Part shown: piece by piece, positions 1 to 8,866 of the stretch
Position numbering within the stretch: position 1 is the stretch's first letter
Layout: each line of letters opens with the position of its first letter
Source: Lachnospiraceae bacterium
GTDB taxonomy: Bacteria > Bacillota > Clostridia > Lachnospirales > Lachnospiraceae
Length of the DNA stretch: 64,000 nucleotides
Direction of reading: 5' to 3'
Assembly: GCA_900199595.1 (NCBI GenBank)
Contig: FZRB01000001.1
Coordinates: forward strand, 182,819-246,818
The notes under the pieces: generated by a model
What the model saw: the letters and a program-made list of their open reading frames with translations, nothing else
The model's database searches: none
What the model was told of the DNA's origin: nothing
Made by a program: the position numbers and the translations under genes

Positions 1-945
1 AATGAGAAGGATATAGATCTTCTGCTTATTGCCGGAAATCTTTTTGACAGATCACCTTCTGTAGATGATCTTATTTTTGTAGACGAAAAGCTGTCGAAGC
101 TTACAAAGACAAGAACTGTTATCCTGTCGGGACCGGATGACTTTATTCCTGTTGACAGCGACAGCGCTGCATATAAATTTAACTCAAGAACTGTTATGCT
201 TCCTCCGGACAGGACTACAAATGCGTATCTCAGAGGAATCAATACCTGTGTTACAGGCTTCAGCTATGGCAAGGCTCAGTACAGAGAGAGAATTATAGAG
301 AATATAGATCCGGGAAGAGAGGATGCAATTAACATTCTGATCGCATCCGGTGGTGATAAACATCATATGCCGTTTAAGAAAGATAAGCTGGCAACAAAGG
401 GTTATGACTATGTGGCCATGGGTTATATAAGAAGACCAGTGCATATACTGAAAAACAGAATGGCCTATGCAGGTTCACCTGAGCCTCTGGGTCCTAAGGA
501 GACTGGACGCCATGGTTATGTTATCGGTGAGATAAACAACGAAGGAACCAAAATAAGCTGGTGTCCGATAGCAAAGCGTAATTATGTTGATGTAAGCATC
601 ACCATGAGTCCTGAGCTTTCTGCAGATGAGATAGTCAGAAATCTGGAGAATAAGATGCTTAAGCTGGGAAATGAAAATATCTACAGTATTACCCTCAGAG
701 GTTTCTCAAAGGACAATACCAATCTTGATCTTTCCAGAATAAACAGCAGATTTAACATATATGAGTATCTGAATATGACCATATCTGATGAAGATGAGAA
801 GATACTTCGTGTAGAAAATGAAAACAATATGATGGGAAGTTTTATCAGAGAGGTAAATGAGAGCTATACGCTGAATGAAAGCGTCAGAAGCAGGGCGCTG
901 AGGTATGGCATGGAAGCATTAATTTTGGCAGGAGAAGAGAGATAG
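1..945 (+). CDS. SbcD/YhaO-like metallophosphoesterase, 5' truncated by window, metal-ligand motifs eroded
   Basis: The reading frame is open from base 1 to the stop at 943-945, so the gene starts before the window; 314 residues are visible. The arrangement matches the calcineurin-like phosphoesterase domain of DNA-repair exonucleases of the SbcD/YhaO type. However, the expected GDxFD is AGNLFDR (visible residues 11-17), the GNHD motif is GPDD (44-47), the following His motif is SGGDKHH (116-122), and the final GHxH reads GYIRRP (141-146). Most metal-binding residues therefore look substituted, suggesting a non-catalytic relative. The first DxH motif lies outside the window. The next gene begins directly after its stop and encodes the ATPase partner, as in SbcCD/YhaON pairs. 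The family fold is fairly sure; loss of activity is inference. Confidence 0.75.
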   Translation, partial: NEKDIDLLLIAGNLFDRSPSVDDLIFVDEKLSKLTKTRTVILSGPDDFIPVDSDSAAYKFNSRTVMLPPDRTTNAYLRGINTCVTGFSYGKAQYRERIIENIDPGREDAINILIASGGDKHHMPFKKDKLATKGYDYVAMGYIRRPVHILKNRMAYAGSPEPLGPKETGRHGYVIGEINNEGTKISWCPIAKRNYVDVSITMSPELSADEIVRNLENKMLKLGNENIYSITLRGFSKDNTNLDLSRINSRFNIYEYLNMTISDEDEKILRVENENNMMGSFIREVNESYTLNESVRSRALRYGMEALILAGEER

Positions 946-2676
946 ATGTATCTGACTAAGCTATTAGTAAGAGATTTCGGTAAATTTCATAATAAAGGAA
1001 TGGATCTTGATACAGGCATCAATCTGGTGGTCGGTTATTCCGAAAGCGGCAAGTCTACCATCAGAGACTTTCTTATCGGAATGATATATGGTATTCCGAG
1101 AAGAGAGGGAATAACAAGAGTAAGATCCAACTATGACCTGAGAAAACCTCAGGACAGCAGCGGATATTCGGGAACCGCATATATAAAGGACGGGGATAAG
1201 ACTTATCTGGTGGACAGGACATTCTTAGCTGGTGCAAAGAAAGCGTCTGTTCTTGACGTAGCATCCGGAAGAGAGGTTAGGCTGGAATATGCTGATACAC
1301 TCAGCGGAACTCTGTGCGAGACAGATAAGAATACTTATCTTGATACCAAATGTATACTTGAGTCAGATGATTCTGATTCTGCAGTCGAGCTGAAGAAGTA
1401 TCTTACAAATATTACCCTTACAGGTACGGCAAATATAAACAAATCCGAGGCAGTAAAGTATCTGGAGAATGAGAAAAAGAATCATATTCCGCGTCCGCTT
1501 ATCAGACGACTTGATGAGCTGAATGAGCATATATCCGAATATGATGGAATAGATGAAGAGATAGAGGCTGTCGAAAATGAGATCAAGTCCCTTAATGAAG
1601 AGTTCATTATGGAGGCTGAGAGAAGAAAGAGAGTAGCAAGACGTCTTGTTGAAAATGAAGACGGTTCCGTAAGCTATGAAACAGATGCTACACTGGAAGA
1701 AAAGATCGACAAGCTGACCGAGAGGGAAAGAACCTACGGTGCTTCTGAAAAGGAAGCGGAGCCGGCAGAGAAAAAGGAAAAGAAGAAAAAAGAGAAAAAG
1801 GAAAAGCCGTTTACAGACCGAATCCCGGTCATTCTGGGAACAGGTTTACTGGTTATCCTTATTATTACTGCTATCGTATATATGCTTCCTTTTGAAGCAA
1901 TGATCAGAAAGCTGTTCATTGCATTTACGGCACTCTTTGTATTCATTACTATAATAGATGGATTTAAGGAGAAGGGTGCATTTGATGGTGAGAAGGATGA
2001 CGCAGTTCCTGACGAAGAGGAATTCAATAAGGTTATTGAAGAGCTGAAGGAAGAGGCGGAAAAACAGGAAGAGATTGACTTTGATATGACTTTTGCCAAG
2101 GAATATCAGGATAAGAAAGCAGAACTCAAGAAGAAAGAGGATGCTCTCATTGACAGAAGAAATGAAAGAGCCAGACTCAGAGCAGAGTTTGACCAGGTAT
2201 TTAAGAAGAAGAGCGAACTTGAAGAAGAGGTTCAGGCTATTGATTTTGCTATTAATAAGATCAATCAGCTTTCCACTAAATTCAGAGAGGAAGCCTTCAA
2301 AAAGCTTCTGGTAAATATATCCGAATACATAGAAAAGCTTACGCTTGGTGAGTTCACTTCTCTTGGTTTTGATAAATCAGGAGATATAGTTTTAAAGCAT
2401 GGTGAACAGGAATTTCCTCTTTCACGTCTGAATGATGAAGAGGCCGGAATAGTATTTCTGGCAGTAAGACTCAGTATAGCAAAGCATCTCTCAAAAGAGA
2501 AACTTCCACTCATCATTGATGGTACATCTATGCTGGACAGTGTTTCTGAGATAAAGGCCTTTGCAGATGTTCTGGTATCGATGAAGGAAGAACAGATAGT
2601 AATAATGACAGACGACAGAGGCATGGCTTCCATATTTGAGAGTAAGGGAATAAGTTTCAATCTGATCAATCTGTAA
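946..2676 (+). CDS. YhaN/SbcC-like SMC-family ATPase with central membrane hairpin and degenerate C-terminal ATPase motifs
   Basis: A 576-residue protein whose ATG touches the stop of the preceding phosphoesterase, so the two are co-translated. A Walker A motif GYSESGKST is at residues 30-38. Charged coiled-coil segments run over about 185-270 and 345-465, interrupted by two hydrophobic helices near 293-313 and 318-338, as in YhaN-type proteins. The C-terminal half should carry an LSxG signature and a Walker B ending in two acidic residues. Here the signature position reads LSRLNDEEAG (about 492-501) and Walker B reads LIIDG (522-526), with Gly replacing the catalytic acidic residue. ATP binding is plausible but hydrolysis is doubtful. 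A role in DNA-end processing is known for the family; a non-enzymatic or membrane-scaffold role here is inference. Confidence 0.75.
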   Translation: MYLTKLLVRDFGKFHNKGMDLDTGINLVVGYSESGKSTIRDFLIGMIYGIPRREGITRVRSNYDLRKPQDSSGYSGTAYIKDGDKTYLVDRTFLAGAKKASVLDVASGREVRLEYADTLSGTLCETDKNTYLDTKCILESDDSDSAVELKKYLTNITLTGTANINKSEAVKYLENEKKNHIPRPLIRRLDELNEHISEYDGIDEEIEAVENEIKSLNEEFIMEAERRKRVARRLVENEDGSVSYETDATLEEKIDKLTERERTYGASEKEAEPAEKKEKKKKEKKEKPFTDRIPVILGTGLLVILIITAIVYMLPFEAMIRKLFIAFTALFVFITIIDGFKEKGAFDGEKDDAVPDEEEFNKVIEELKEEAEKQEEIDFDMTFAKEYQDKKAELKKKEDALIDRRNERARLRAEFDQVFKKKSELEEEVQAIDFAINKINQLSTKFREEAFKKLLVNISEYIEKLTLGEFTSLGFDKSGDIVLKHGEQEFPLSRLNDEEAGIVFLAVRLSIAKHLSKEKLPLIIDGTSMLDSVSEIKAFADVLVSMKEEQIVIMTDDRGMASIFESKGISFNLINL

Positions 2677-2719
2677 AACAGGCAGAAAATCTGGAAGGCT
2701 GCTGACGAGGTAATTGGTT

Positions 2720-4372
2720 ATGAGTGATAATTCAAGACCTGTATATATAATAGGACATAAGAATCCGGATACCGACTCTATAGCTGCGGCTATTTCCTAT
2801 GCATATCTGAAGCAGAGGATGGATGGCGGAGAATATATAGCAGCAAGATGCGGAAATGTCAGCAGTGAGACACAGTATGTTCTGGACAGATTTGGTTTTA
2901 AGGCACCCAGCTTCATAGGTGATGTCCGTACTCAGGTAAGAGATATGGAGCTCAGAAAGGTTGAAGGAGTGGCAGAAAATATGTCACTTAAGGATGCCTG
3001 GAGCATTATGCGTGAAAATGGAGTAGTAACCCTCTGTATTACCGACGGCAAGCTGCTTAAGGGTCTCATAACAACAGGAGACATCATGGAGTCCTACATG
3101 GGTTCTTATGAAGCAAATACTCTATCTGAAGCAAAAACAAGCTATAAGAATATAGTTGAAACTCTGGATGGAGAGCTTCTTGAGGGAGATATAAATGAGA
3201 TCGTTACAGAAGGAAAGGTACTTATAGGTGCAGGAACTCCCGACGTTCTGGAGGAATATATCGCACCTCATGATATAGTTATTCTGGGTGACAGATATGA
3301 GTCACAACTTTGCGCCATAGAGATGGAGGCAGACGCCATTATAGTCTGTGCCGGAGCCAAGGTTACAACCACTATAAGAAAGCTTGCACGTGAAAATGGG
3401 TGCAAGGTTATAAGTACGCCGCACGATACATTTACGGTTGCGAGACTTATATATCAGAGTATGCCTATCAGACATTTTATGAAGTCCAGAAACCTTATAA
3501 CCTTTAAGATGGATGATTATATAGAGGATGTACTTCCGATCATGGCATCCACAAGACACAGATATTTTCCTGTTGTGGACGCTGCCGGAAGATATAAAGG
3601 AATGGTCAGCCGCCGAAACTTCCTCGGTGCTTCTAAAAAGAAGCTGATACTTGTGGACCATAACGAAAAGACTCAGGCAGTAAACGGCATGGAGTCTGCA
3701 GAGCTGTTGGAGATCATAGATCATCACAGGCTGGGCACTGTATCAACAGTGAAGCCGGTTTATTTCAGAAATCAGCCACTTGGTTCAACCTGTACCATAA
3801 TATATCAGATGTATCAGGAAAATGGTGTGGATATCACTCAGGAGATGGCCGGACTGATGCTTTCGGCTATCATATCCGATACACTCCTATTCAGGTCACC
3901 TACCTGTACTGAGATGGACAGAATATCAGGCAAATTCCTTGCTTCCATAGCCAAGGTCGATATGACTGAGCTGGCAAAAGAAATGTTCTATGCCGGAAGT
4001 AATCTGTCAGACAAGACTCCGGAGGAAATAATTCATCAGGATTATAAGAAGTTTAATGTTGGTAAATCAGTTATAGGAATCGGACAGATAAGCTCCATGG
4101 ATTCCAACGAGATGGCAAATATCAAGAGTATTGTTATGCCTGTACTGGATAAGCAGAAGGACATAGATCATGTAGATATGCTGTTCGTCATGATTACCAA
4201 TATTCTGAAGGAATCCTCGGAGGTGCTTTTCTCCGGCGCAAATGCAGAGATAGTTCTGGAAAGCGGTTTCAATGTTACTTCCAGAAATCATAAAAGTGTT
4301 TATCTGCCCGGAGTTGTATCCCGTAAAAAGCAGATGGTTCCTACTATAACCAATACCCTTAGTCAGCAATAG
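2720..4372 (+). CDS. ppaC: Manganese-dependent inorganic pyrophosphatase with CBS/DRTGG regulatory insert (family II)
   Basis: A 550-residue cytoplasmic enzyme that hydrolyses pyrophosphate to phosphate. The N-terminal DHH-family motif GHKNPDTDS is at residues 12-20 and the DHH motif IIDHH near 332-336, followed by the DHHA2 domain. Between the two parts of the catalytic domain lie one CBS domain (about 72-125), a DRTGG-like region (about 140-250) and a second CBS domain (about 257-302). This is the layout of nucleotide-regulated CBS-PPases, in which adenine nucleotides modulate activity. I chose the ATG at 2720 because the GAGG at 2707-2710 is well spaced from it; a TTG at 2714 is too close to that site. 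It follows the ATPase gene by a short gap. Confidence 0.93.
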   Translation: MSDNSRPVYIIGHKNPDTDSIAAAISYAYLKQRMDGGEYIAARCGNVSSETQYVLDRFGFKAPSFIGDVRTQVRDMELRKVEGVAENMSLKDAWSIMRENGVVTLCITDGKLLKGLITTGDIMESYMGSYEANTLSEAKTSYKNIVETLDGELLEGDINEIVTEGKVLIGAGTPDVLEEYIAPHDIVILGDRYESQLCAIEMEADAIIVCAGAKVTTTIRKLARENGCKVISTPHDTFTVARLIYQSMPIRHFMKSRNLITFKMDDYIEDVLPIMASTRHRYFPVVDAAGRYKGMVSRRNFLGASKKKLILVDHNEKTQAVNGMESAELLEIIDHHRLGTVSTVKPVYFRNQPLGSTCTIIYQMYQENGVDITQEMAGLMLSAIISDTLLFRSPTCTEMDRISGKFLASIAKVDMTELAKEMFYAGSNLSDKTPEEIIHQDYKKFNVGKSVIGIGQISSMDSNEMANIKSIVMPVLDKQKDIDHVDMLFVMITNILKESSEVLFSGANAEIVLESGFNVTSRNHKSVYLPGVVSRKKQMVPTITNTLSQQ

Positions 4373-4381
4373 GAGAGAAAA

Positions 4382-4561
4382 ATGGCTGGTGTTTCCTGTG
4401 ATACGTGTGCATATTTCTTTTATGATGAGGAAATAGAGGGATATGTATGTGATATAGATATAGATGAAGATGATTACTCAAGACTCATGGAAGGGCATTT
4501 TAAGGAATGCCCTTATTATACTAATGGGGATGAATACAGAGTAGTACGTCATCAGATGTAA
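4382..4561 (+). CDS. DUF6472 family small Cys-containing protein
   Basis: A 59-residue acidic protein preceded by AGGAGAG six bases before its ATG. It has four cysteines (C6, C9, C25, C44) in the pattern CxxC, a single Cys in GYVCD, and a CPYY motif, and ends VVRHQM. This matches my memory of the DUF6472 mini-protein common in Lachnospiraceae. The four-Cys layout could bind zinc, but this is inference and no function is established. It lies ten bases downstream of the pyrophosphatase gene and 45 bases upstream of the epimerase-like gene, so it is probably part of the same transcript. Confidence 0.8.
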   Translation: MAGVSCDTCAYFFYDEEIEGYVCDIDIDEDDYSRLMEGHFKECPYYTNGDEYRVVRHQM

Positions 4562-4606
4562 ACAGTATATTTCAGGATGATCCTGATATAGATAAGGAGA
4601 ATAATT

Positions 4607-5491
4607 ATGCAGAAGTTTTATCTGGAAAATCTCAGACTGAAAGTCACAATTAATGAGCAGGGCGCAGAGCTCAGCAGTATCCTTTCCAAGGAGAACGGAT
4701 ATGAATATCTGTGGAATGCAGATGAAAAATACTGGAAGAGACATGCCCCAGTGCTTTTTCCCATAGTCGGAAGCCTTAAAAACGGCGGCTATATAGTTGA
4801 TGGAGAAGCTTATCCTATGTCACAGCATGGCTTTGCCAGGGACATGAACTTTAAGATGGTCAAGCAGTCAGATGGAAAGTCTATTCTTTTCAGACTGGAA
4901 TATAATGAGGATACACTTAAGAGATATCCCTACAGATTTGCTCTTGAGATAGCATATACTCTTGAGGGATACAAGATCATTACTACATGGAGAGTTATCA
5001 ATCTTGATGAGAAGCCAATACATTTTCAGATAGGCGGTCATCCTGCATTTATGTGTCCTCTGGCAGGAAAGGGAGAGCAGAGCGAGTACTTCTTTAATTT
5101 TGATACTGATAAGGATATTGAGTATTCACTTCTCAGCGCCAACGGACTTGTAGAATCAGAAGGGAATGTACTTAAAAATGATGGCAGCCTGGTTCCTATT
5201 GATGAACATATGTTTGATAAGGATGCTCTCATCATAGAAAGCTCTGATATAACCAAGGTTACCATATGCAAGCCTGATGGGATGTCATATTTGTCGGTCG
5301 GCTTTGAAGCTCCTCTTTTTGGATTATGGTCACCTGCAGGTAAGAAGGCTCCGTTTGTATGTATAGAACCATGGTACGGAAGAGCTGATAAAGAGAGCTT
5401 TGAAGGTGAGATAAGTGACAGAGATTATGACAATGAAATCGCCCCGGGAGAGTCATTTGAGGCCTCATATTTTATAGAAATTGAGATGTGA
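4607..5491 (+). CDS. Aldose 1-epimerase family protein (LacX/YeaD-like galactose mutarotase fold)
   Basis: A 294-residue protein preceded by AAGGAGA. Family signatures are visible: the N-terminal NEQGAELSSI, a conserved HGFAR (SQHGFARDMNF, about 68-78), the GGHPAFMCPL segment (about 143-152) whose histidine is the usual proton donor region, and the terminal IEPWYGRAD segment. These belong to the LacX-like branch of galactose mutarotase-fold proteins, which interconvert alpha and beta anomers of hexoses or hexose phosphates. The substrate cannot be read from the sequence. No signal peptide is present, so it is cytoplasmic. It is the last gene before a promoter region for hup. Confidence 0.85.
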   Translation: MQKFYLENLRLKVTINEQGAELSSILSKENGYEYLWNADEKYWKRHAPVLFPIVGSLKNGGYIVDGEAYPMSQHGFARDMNFKMVKQSDGKSILFRLEYNEDTLKRYPYRFALEIAYTLEGYKIITTWRVINLDEKPIHFQIGGHPAFMCPLAGKGEQSEYFFNFDTDKDIEYSLLSANGLVESEGNVLKNDGSLVPIDEHMFDKDALIIESSDITKVTICKPDGMSYLSVGFEAPLFGLWSPAGKKAPFVCIEPWYGRADKESFEGEISDRDYDNEIAPGESFEASYFIEIEM

Positions 5492-5587
5492 GAAATTAAA
5501 CCGTTTACATAAACAGAAAAGGCGATTAACATAAGTGTAATAATGTAAAAAAACCGTTATAAATCGTCATATTTTCGTAATATTCCC

Positions 5588-5615
5588 TTGACAAATAAGC
5601 CCAAAAACGTATAAT
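5588..5615 (+). promoter_or_regulatory. Sigma-A type promoter for hup
   Basis: A TTGACA at 5588-5593 and TATAAT at 5610-5615 are separated by 16 bases, about 75 bases upstream of the HU start codon. Both hexamers match the vegetative consensus perfectly, which fits the high expression expected of HU. The leader then carries AGGAGG before the ATG at 5692. Confidence 0.85.
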
Positions 5616-5691
5616 TAAATGGAGCGTTTTAGTTCAGACTAGAGGGGGCTAGAATAGCGAAACATTAATAGTATTTTAGGAGGATTTCTAA

Positions 5692-5964
5692 ATGAACAAG
5701 ACAGAACTTGTAGCAGCAATTGCTGAGAAAACAGAACTTTCAAAGGCTCAGTCAGAGAAGGCACTTAAGGCTTTCCTTGAGACTGTTGAAGAGACATTAA
5801 AGGCAGGAGATAAGATTCAGCTCGTTGGATTTGGTACATTCGAAGTATCAGAGAGACCTGCAAGAACAGGCCATAACCCAAGAACAGGTAAGTCTATCAA
5901 GATTAAGGCTTGCAAGGCTCCTAAGTTTAAGGCTGGTAAGGCTCTTAAGGATGCTCTTAACTAA
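5692..5964 (+). CDS. hup: HU family DNA-binding protein
   Basis: A 90-residue nucleoid protein that bends and wraps DNA non-specifically as a dimer. It starts [19 protein letters not shown], has the HU hydrophobic core around [14 protein letters not shown] (about 39-52), and the DNA-binding arm around [15 protein letters not shown] with the intercalating proline in NPRTG (about 62-66). Length and ending are those of canonical HU. It has its own strong promoter and is followed by a strong terminator, so it is mainly monocistronic. Confidence 0.97.
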   Translation: MNKTELVAAIAEKTELSKAQSEKALKAFLETVEETLKAGDKIQLVGFGTFEVSERPARTGHNPRTGKSIKIKACKAPKFKAGKALKDALN

Positions 5965-5984
5965 TATAGGTTTTAGTTGTTTCT

Positions 5985-6022
5985 GAAAACTGCCACGTCG
6001 AAAACGTGGCAGTTTTCATTTT
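5985..6022 (+). terminator. Rho-independent terminator after hup
   Basis: A perfect 14-bp stem (5985-5998 with 6004-6017, core ACTGCCACGT) with a five-base loop is followed by a T-rich run. It lies 20 bases after the HU stop codon. Confidence 0.9.
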
Positions 6023-6046
6023 GTATAAAATGTAATGGAGAAGAAA

Positions 6047-6286
6047 ATGAGACTAGATAAATACCTGAAGGTTTCCAGAATAATAAAGAGACGCACCATA
6101 GCGAATGAAGCCTGTGATGCCGGAAGAGTGACGGTTAATGGAAAAGTGGCCAGAGCTTCCTATGATGTTAAGGTTGGAGATGAGATAGAGATAGCCTTCG
6201 GCAATAAAACACTGAAGGCCAGAGTTCTCAAGGTGGCTGAAACAGTGAAAAAGGATGAAGCCGGAGATATGTTTGAATTGATATAG
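6047..6286 (+). CDS. rqcP: RqcP/YabO-like S4-domain RNA-binding protein
   Basis: A 79-residue S4-domain protein starting MRLDKYLKVSRIIKRR, the canonical start of B. subtilis YabO (RqcP). In that family it binds the 50S subunit and helps RqcH add alanine tails during ribosome-associated quality control. The S4 signature continues through ACDAGRVTVNGKVA and VKVGDEIEI. The ATG at 6047 is preferred over the in-frame ATG at 6035 because GGAGAAG at 6037-6043 is well spaced for it and family members start at this Met. It sits between hup and a DivIC-like gene, a typical Clostridia order. Confidence 0.92.
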   Translation: MRLDKYLKVSRIIKRRTIANEACDAGRVTVNGKVARASYDVKVGDEIEIAFGNKTLKARVLKVAETVKKDEAGDMFELI

Positions 6287-6298
6287 TTCAAAAAAAAC

Positions 6299-6327
6299 TT
6301 GATAATTATGTTAACTTGTCGTATAAT
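6299..6327 (+). promoter_or_regulatory. Candidate sigma-A promoter upstream of divIC-like gene
   Basis: TTGATA at 6299-6304 and TATAAT at 6322-6327 are separated by 17 bases in an AT-rich gap between rqcP and the divIC-like gene. The match is good but only one strand and one site were judged by eye. Confidence 0.65.
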
Positions 6328-6383
6328 TTCATTGTGTCTCTTTATTTGAGGCATTTTTGTGCTAGAAAGAAGACTATAAAGAT

Positions 6384-6713
6384 GTGTGGGATTATACGAT
6401 GCATAGAAGAGTAAGAAGAAAATCGAATAGACAATCGAGAGCATTTCTACTGCTTGTTCTTATGGTCGTGCTGACTGTTATCATAGCCTGTGGGGTGAGA
6501 AGTATGTCACTTCATAAGCAGGGCAAAGAGCTTGCGATAACCGAGAGTCAGCTTGAGGCTCAGCTTACAGCTGAAAAGATCCGTACTGAGGATCTGGAGA
6601 ATAGGGAAAAATATATGAAGACCAAAAAATACATCGAGGACGAAGCAAAGAATAAGCTTGGTCTTGTAAATAAAGATGAGTATCTTATTAAACCAAAAGA
6701 AAAAGATGAATGA
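6384..6713 (+). CDS. divIC: Septum formation initiator protein (DivIC/FtsB-like)
   Basis: A short bitopic membrane protein of 104-109 residues. A basic N-terminus (RRVRRKSNRQSR) is followed by one transmembrane helix (FLLLVLMVVLTVIIACGV, roughly residues 21-38) and a coiled coil with heptad-like charged residues, ending with ANKLGL-type motif KNKLGLVNKDEYLIKP typical of the DivIC/FtsB family, which scaffolds the FtsQLB-type division complex. The start is uncertain: GTG at 6384 gives 109 residues and ATG at 6399 gives 104. Neither has a strong ribosome site. A terminator follows. Confidence 0.8.
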   Translation: MWDYTMHRRVRRKSNRQSRAFLLLVLMVVLTVIIACGVRSMSLHKQGKELAITESQLEAQLTAEKIRTEDLENREKYMKTKKYIEDEAKNKLGLVNKDEYLIKPKEKDE

Positions 6714-6723
6714 TAATAGACGG

Positions 6724-6762
6724 CAGTTGACGGACAATTCCGTCAGCTGTTTTTTCTTTTTT
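6724..6762 (+). terminator. Rho-independent terminator after divIC-like gene
   Basis: An 11-bp stem, CAGTTGACGGA at 6724-6734 pairing with TCCGTCAGCTG at 6739-6749 (one G-U), with a CAAT loop, is followed by a long T-rich run with one interrupting C. Confidence 0.88.
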
Positions 6763-6830
6763 ATAGGAATCAGCTGTCGGCAAAGCTGACTGATGCAGGG
6801 TAAATATACTTACAAAGAGGATAGAATTAA

Positions 6831-8297
6831 GTGGACGGTCAGGTAAATAACAGGAATACCACCTACAACAGCATAATCTCTTACATTTCATCCAACAGCA
6901 TGCTTCATCCCGGTGACGGCGTCGTGGCCGGCATCTCCGGTGGGGCTGATTCTGTGTGCCTTCTTACGGTGCTCAGCAGATACAGAGACGAGCTGGCGCA
7001 GGAGAAGGGTTGTGATCCTGATGAAGCACTTAAAATCGTTGCGGTTCATATAAATCATATGATCCGTGGTGGGGAAGCAGATGAGGACCAGAAGTTTGTG
7101 GAGGAGCTCTGCGGGAATCTGAAGGTTCATTACATTTCCTATAAAAAAGATATTCCGAAGATGGCTGAGGAAAGGCATCTTACAGAGGAAGAGGCCGGCC
7201 GTATATTCAGGTATGAGTGTTTCGAGAAAGAAGCTGATAAATTAGAAAATGTTACAAGGATAAAAATTGCGGTTGCCCATAATAAGAATGACCTGGCGGA
7301 AACAGTCCTCTATAACATGATCAGGGGAAGTTCTCTTCTCGGACTGGCTGGTATAAAGCCTGTAAGAGGACGTATAATAAGACCTCTTCTTATGACTGAG
7401 AGGGCTGATATAGAAGCATTCCTTGAGGAAAATGGAGTCAGTTACAGAACCGATTCGACGAACCTTGTGGCAGATTATGCAAGAAATAAGATAAGGCTTA
7501 AAATCATGCCTCTTCTCAGGGAAATAAATGAGGGTGCTGATCAGCATATGGCTGATATAGCGATGGATGCTGTTCGGTATGAAGAGAGCATTAACAAAGA
7601 GATAGAAAAAATCACTAATTTAGATAATAGTATTCCAGATAAAACGGATGGTTTACATAACGTTGATTCAAAAGAGAAAAATATAGCATCACAAAACAGA
7701 TGTGAGATAGAGCTGTCAAGGCTTGCTATGCTGAGCAGCCTGGCCAGGGGAGAGTTCATCCTCAGGTGTATAAGCCGGATATGCGGCAGACGAAAGGATA
7801 TAACCAGAGAACATGTATCAAGTGTCCTCCGACTGGCAGATTCGGAGAGTGGAAAAAGGATTGATCTTCCCTACAATATGTATGCAGAAAAAGTGTATGA
7901 CAGGCTGGTAATAGCTCTTAAGAATGGTGAGAAGAAAGAATCGTTGGGAAGTATTGAGATTAATCAGTATCCATATACTTCTGAGCTGGATATCTCCAAA
8001 AAAGAATATACTAAAATGATTGATTGTGATAAAATTAAATCTACACTTGTATTAAGAACTGCCCGTCCGGAAGACTATATTGTTATTAACAGCAAGGGTG
8101 ACAGAAAGAAGCTTTCAAGGTACTTTACTGCTGAGAAAGTGGAGCGGAATATCCGGAGCTCTATACCTGTTGTTGCAGATGGTGATGAGATAGTCTGGAT
8201 CGTGGGCATGAGACTCAGTGAAAGATATAAAATAGGTGCCGACACTCGGGAAGTTATTGAGATAACGTACCTTAAGGATGACGAAAGGAAGGCGTGA
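6831..8297 (+). CDS. tilS: tRNA(Ile)-lysidine synthetase TilS
   Basis: A 488-residue enzyme that converts C34 of the CAU-anticodon isoleucine tRNA to lysidine using ATP and lysine, so that the tRNA reads AUA. The PP-loop motif SGGADS is at residues 36-41, followed by the N-type ATP pyrophosphatase domain (IRGGEADEDQ, VAHNKNDLAETVLYNMIRGS). The C-terminal TilS domain is visible in the last 75 residues (TARPEDYIVINSKGDRKKLS). Translation starts at GTG 6831 after AAAGAGGA. Its end leads directly into hpt, the usual tilS-hpt-ftsH order of Firmicutes. Confidence 0.95.
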   Translation: MDGQVNNRNTTYNSIISYISSNSMLHPGDGVVAGISGGADSVCLLTVLSRYRDELAQEKGCDPDEALKIVAVHINHMIRGGEADEDQKFVEELCGNLKVHYISYKKDIPKMAEERHLTEEEAGRIFRYECFEKEADKLENVTRIKIAVAHNKNDLAETVLYNMIRGSSLLGLAGIKPVRGRIIRPLLMTERADIEAFLEENGVSYRTDSTNLVADYARNKIRLKIMPLLREINEGADQHMADIAMDAVRYEESINKEIEKITNLDNSIPDKTDGLHNVDSKEKNIASQNRCEIELSRLAMLSSLARGEFILRCISRICGRRKDITREHVSSVLRLADSESGKRIDLPYNMYAEKVYDRLVIALKNGEKKESLGSIEINQYPYTSELDISKKEYTKMIDCDKIKSTLVLRTARPEDYIVINSKGDRKKLSRYFTAEKVERNIRSSIPVVADGDEIVWIVGMRLSERYKIGADTREVIEITYLKDDERKA

Positions 8298-8298
8298 C

Positions 8299-8817
8299 GT
8301 GGAAGAAAAGGTAAATGTTCTAATAAGCGAAGAGGAAGTATCTGCAAGAATCAAAGAAATGGCTGCTGAGCTCAGCCGTAAATACAGAGGAAGAACAGTA
8401 CATTTGATCGGAATACTGAAGGGAAGTATTATGTTCATGGCCGAGCTGTCTAAGCATATGACAGTTCCCGTTACCATGGATTTTCTGGCTGTTTCCAGCT
8501 ATGGCAGCGGAACAGTATCATCAGGAAATGTTACTCTTAAAATGGATCTCAGCGTCGATATAGAAGGCAGAGATGTTGTAGTGGTTGAGGATATACTGGA
8601 TTCAGGAAGGACACTCAGCTATGTAGTGGAGCTTCTGAAGGAGAAGAATCCCGATACACTTAAGGTAATAACACTTCTTGATAAGCCGGACAGGAGAGTT
8701 ATTCCGGTTGAACTGGAAATGACAGGCTTTGAGATACCGGACAGATTTGTAGTAGGCTACGGGCTTGACTATGCCGAGAAATACAGAAATCTTCCGTTTA
8801 TCGGGGCACTGGACTAA
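8299..8817 (+). CDS. hpt: Hypoxanthine phosphoribosyltransferase
   Basis: A 172-residue purine-salvage enzyme that makes IMP or GMP from hypoxanthine or guanine and PRPP. The PRPP-binding signature VVVVEDILDSGRT is at residues 93-105, and the ILKGS loop at 39-43. I chose GTG 8299 because GGAAGG at 8287-8292 is well placed for it and the product then has the normal N-terminus; the longer frame from ATG 8278 lies inside tilS. It starts one base after the tilS stop, so the two are translationally coupled. Confidence 0.95.
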   Translation: MEEKVNVLISEEEVSARIKEMAAELSRKYRGRTVHLIGILKGSIMFMAELSKHMTVPVTMDFLAVSSYGSGTVSSGNVTLKMDLSVDIEGRDVVVVEDILDSGRTLSYVVELLKEKNPDTLKVITLLDKPDRRVIPVELEMTGFEIPDRFVVGYGLDYAEKYRNLPFIGALD

Positions 8818-8866
8818 TCCTTAGTGGATTATTGCTTGAATTTAAGTTTTTTGGAGGAAAGATAAA

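Noticed and set aside
2714-2719. TTG start for the pyrophosphatase
   Set aside because: Only three bases from GAGG; ATG 2720 is better spaced.
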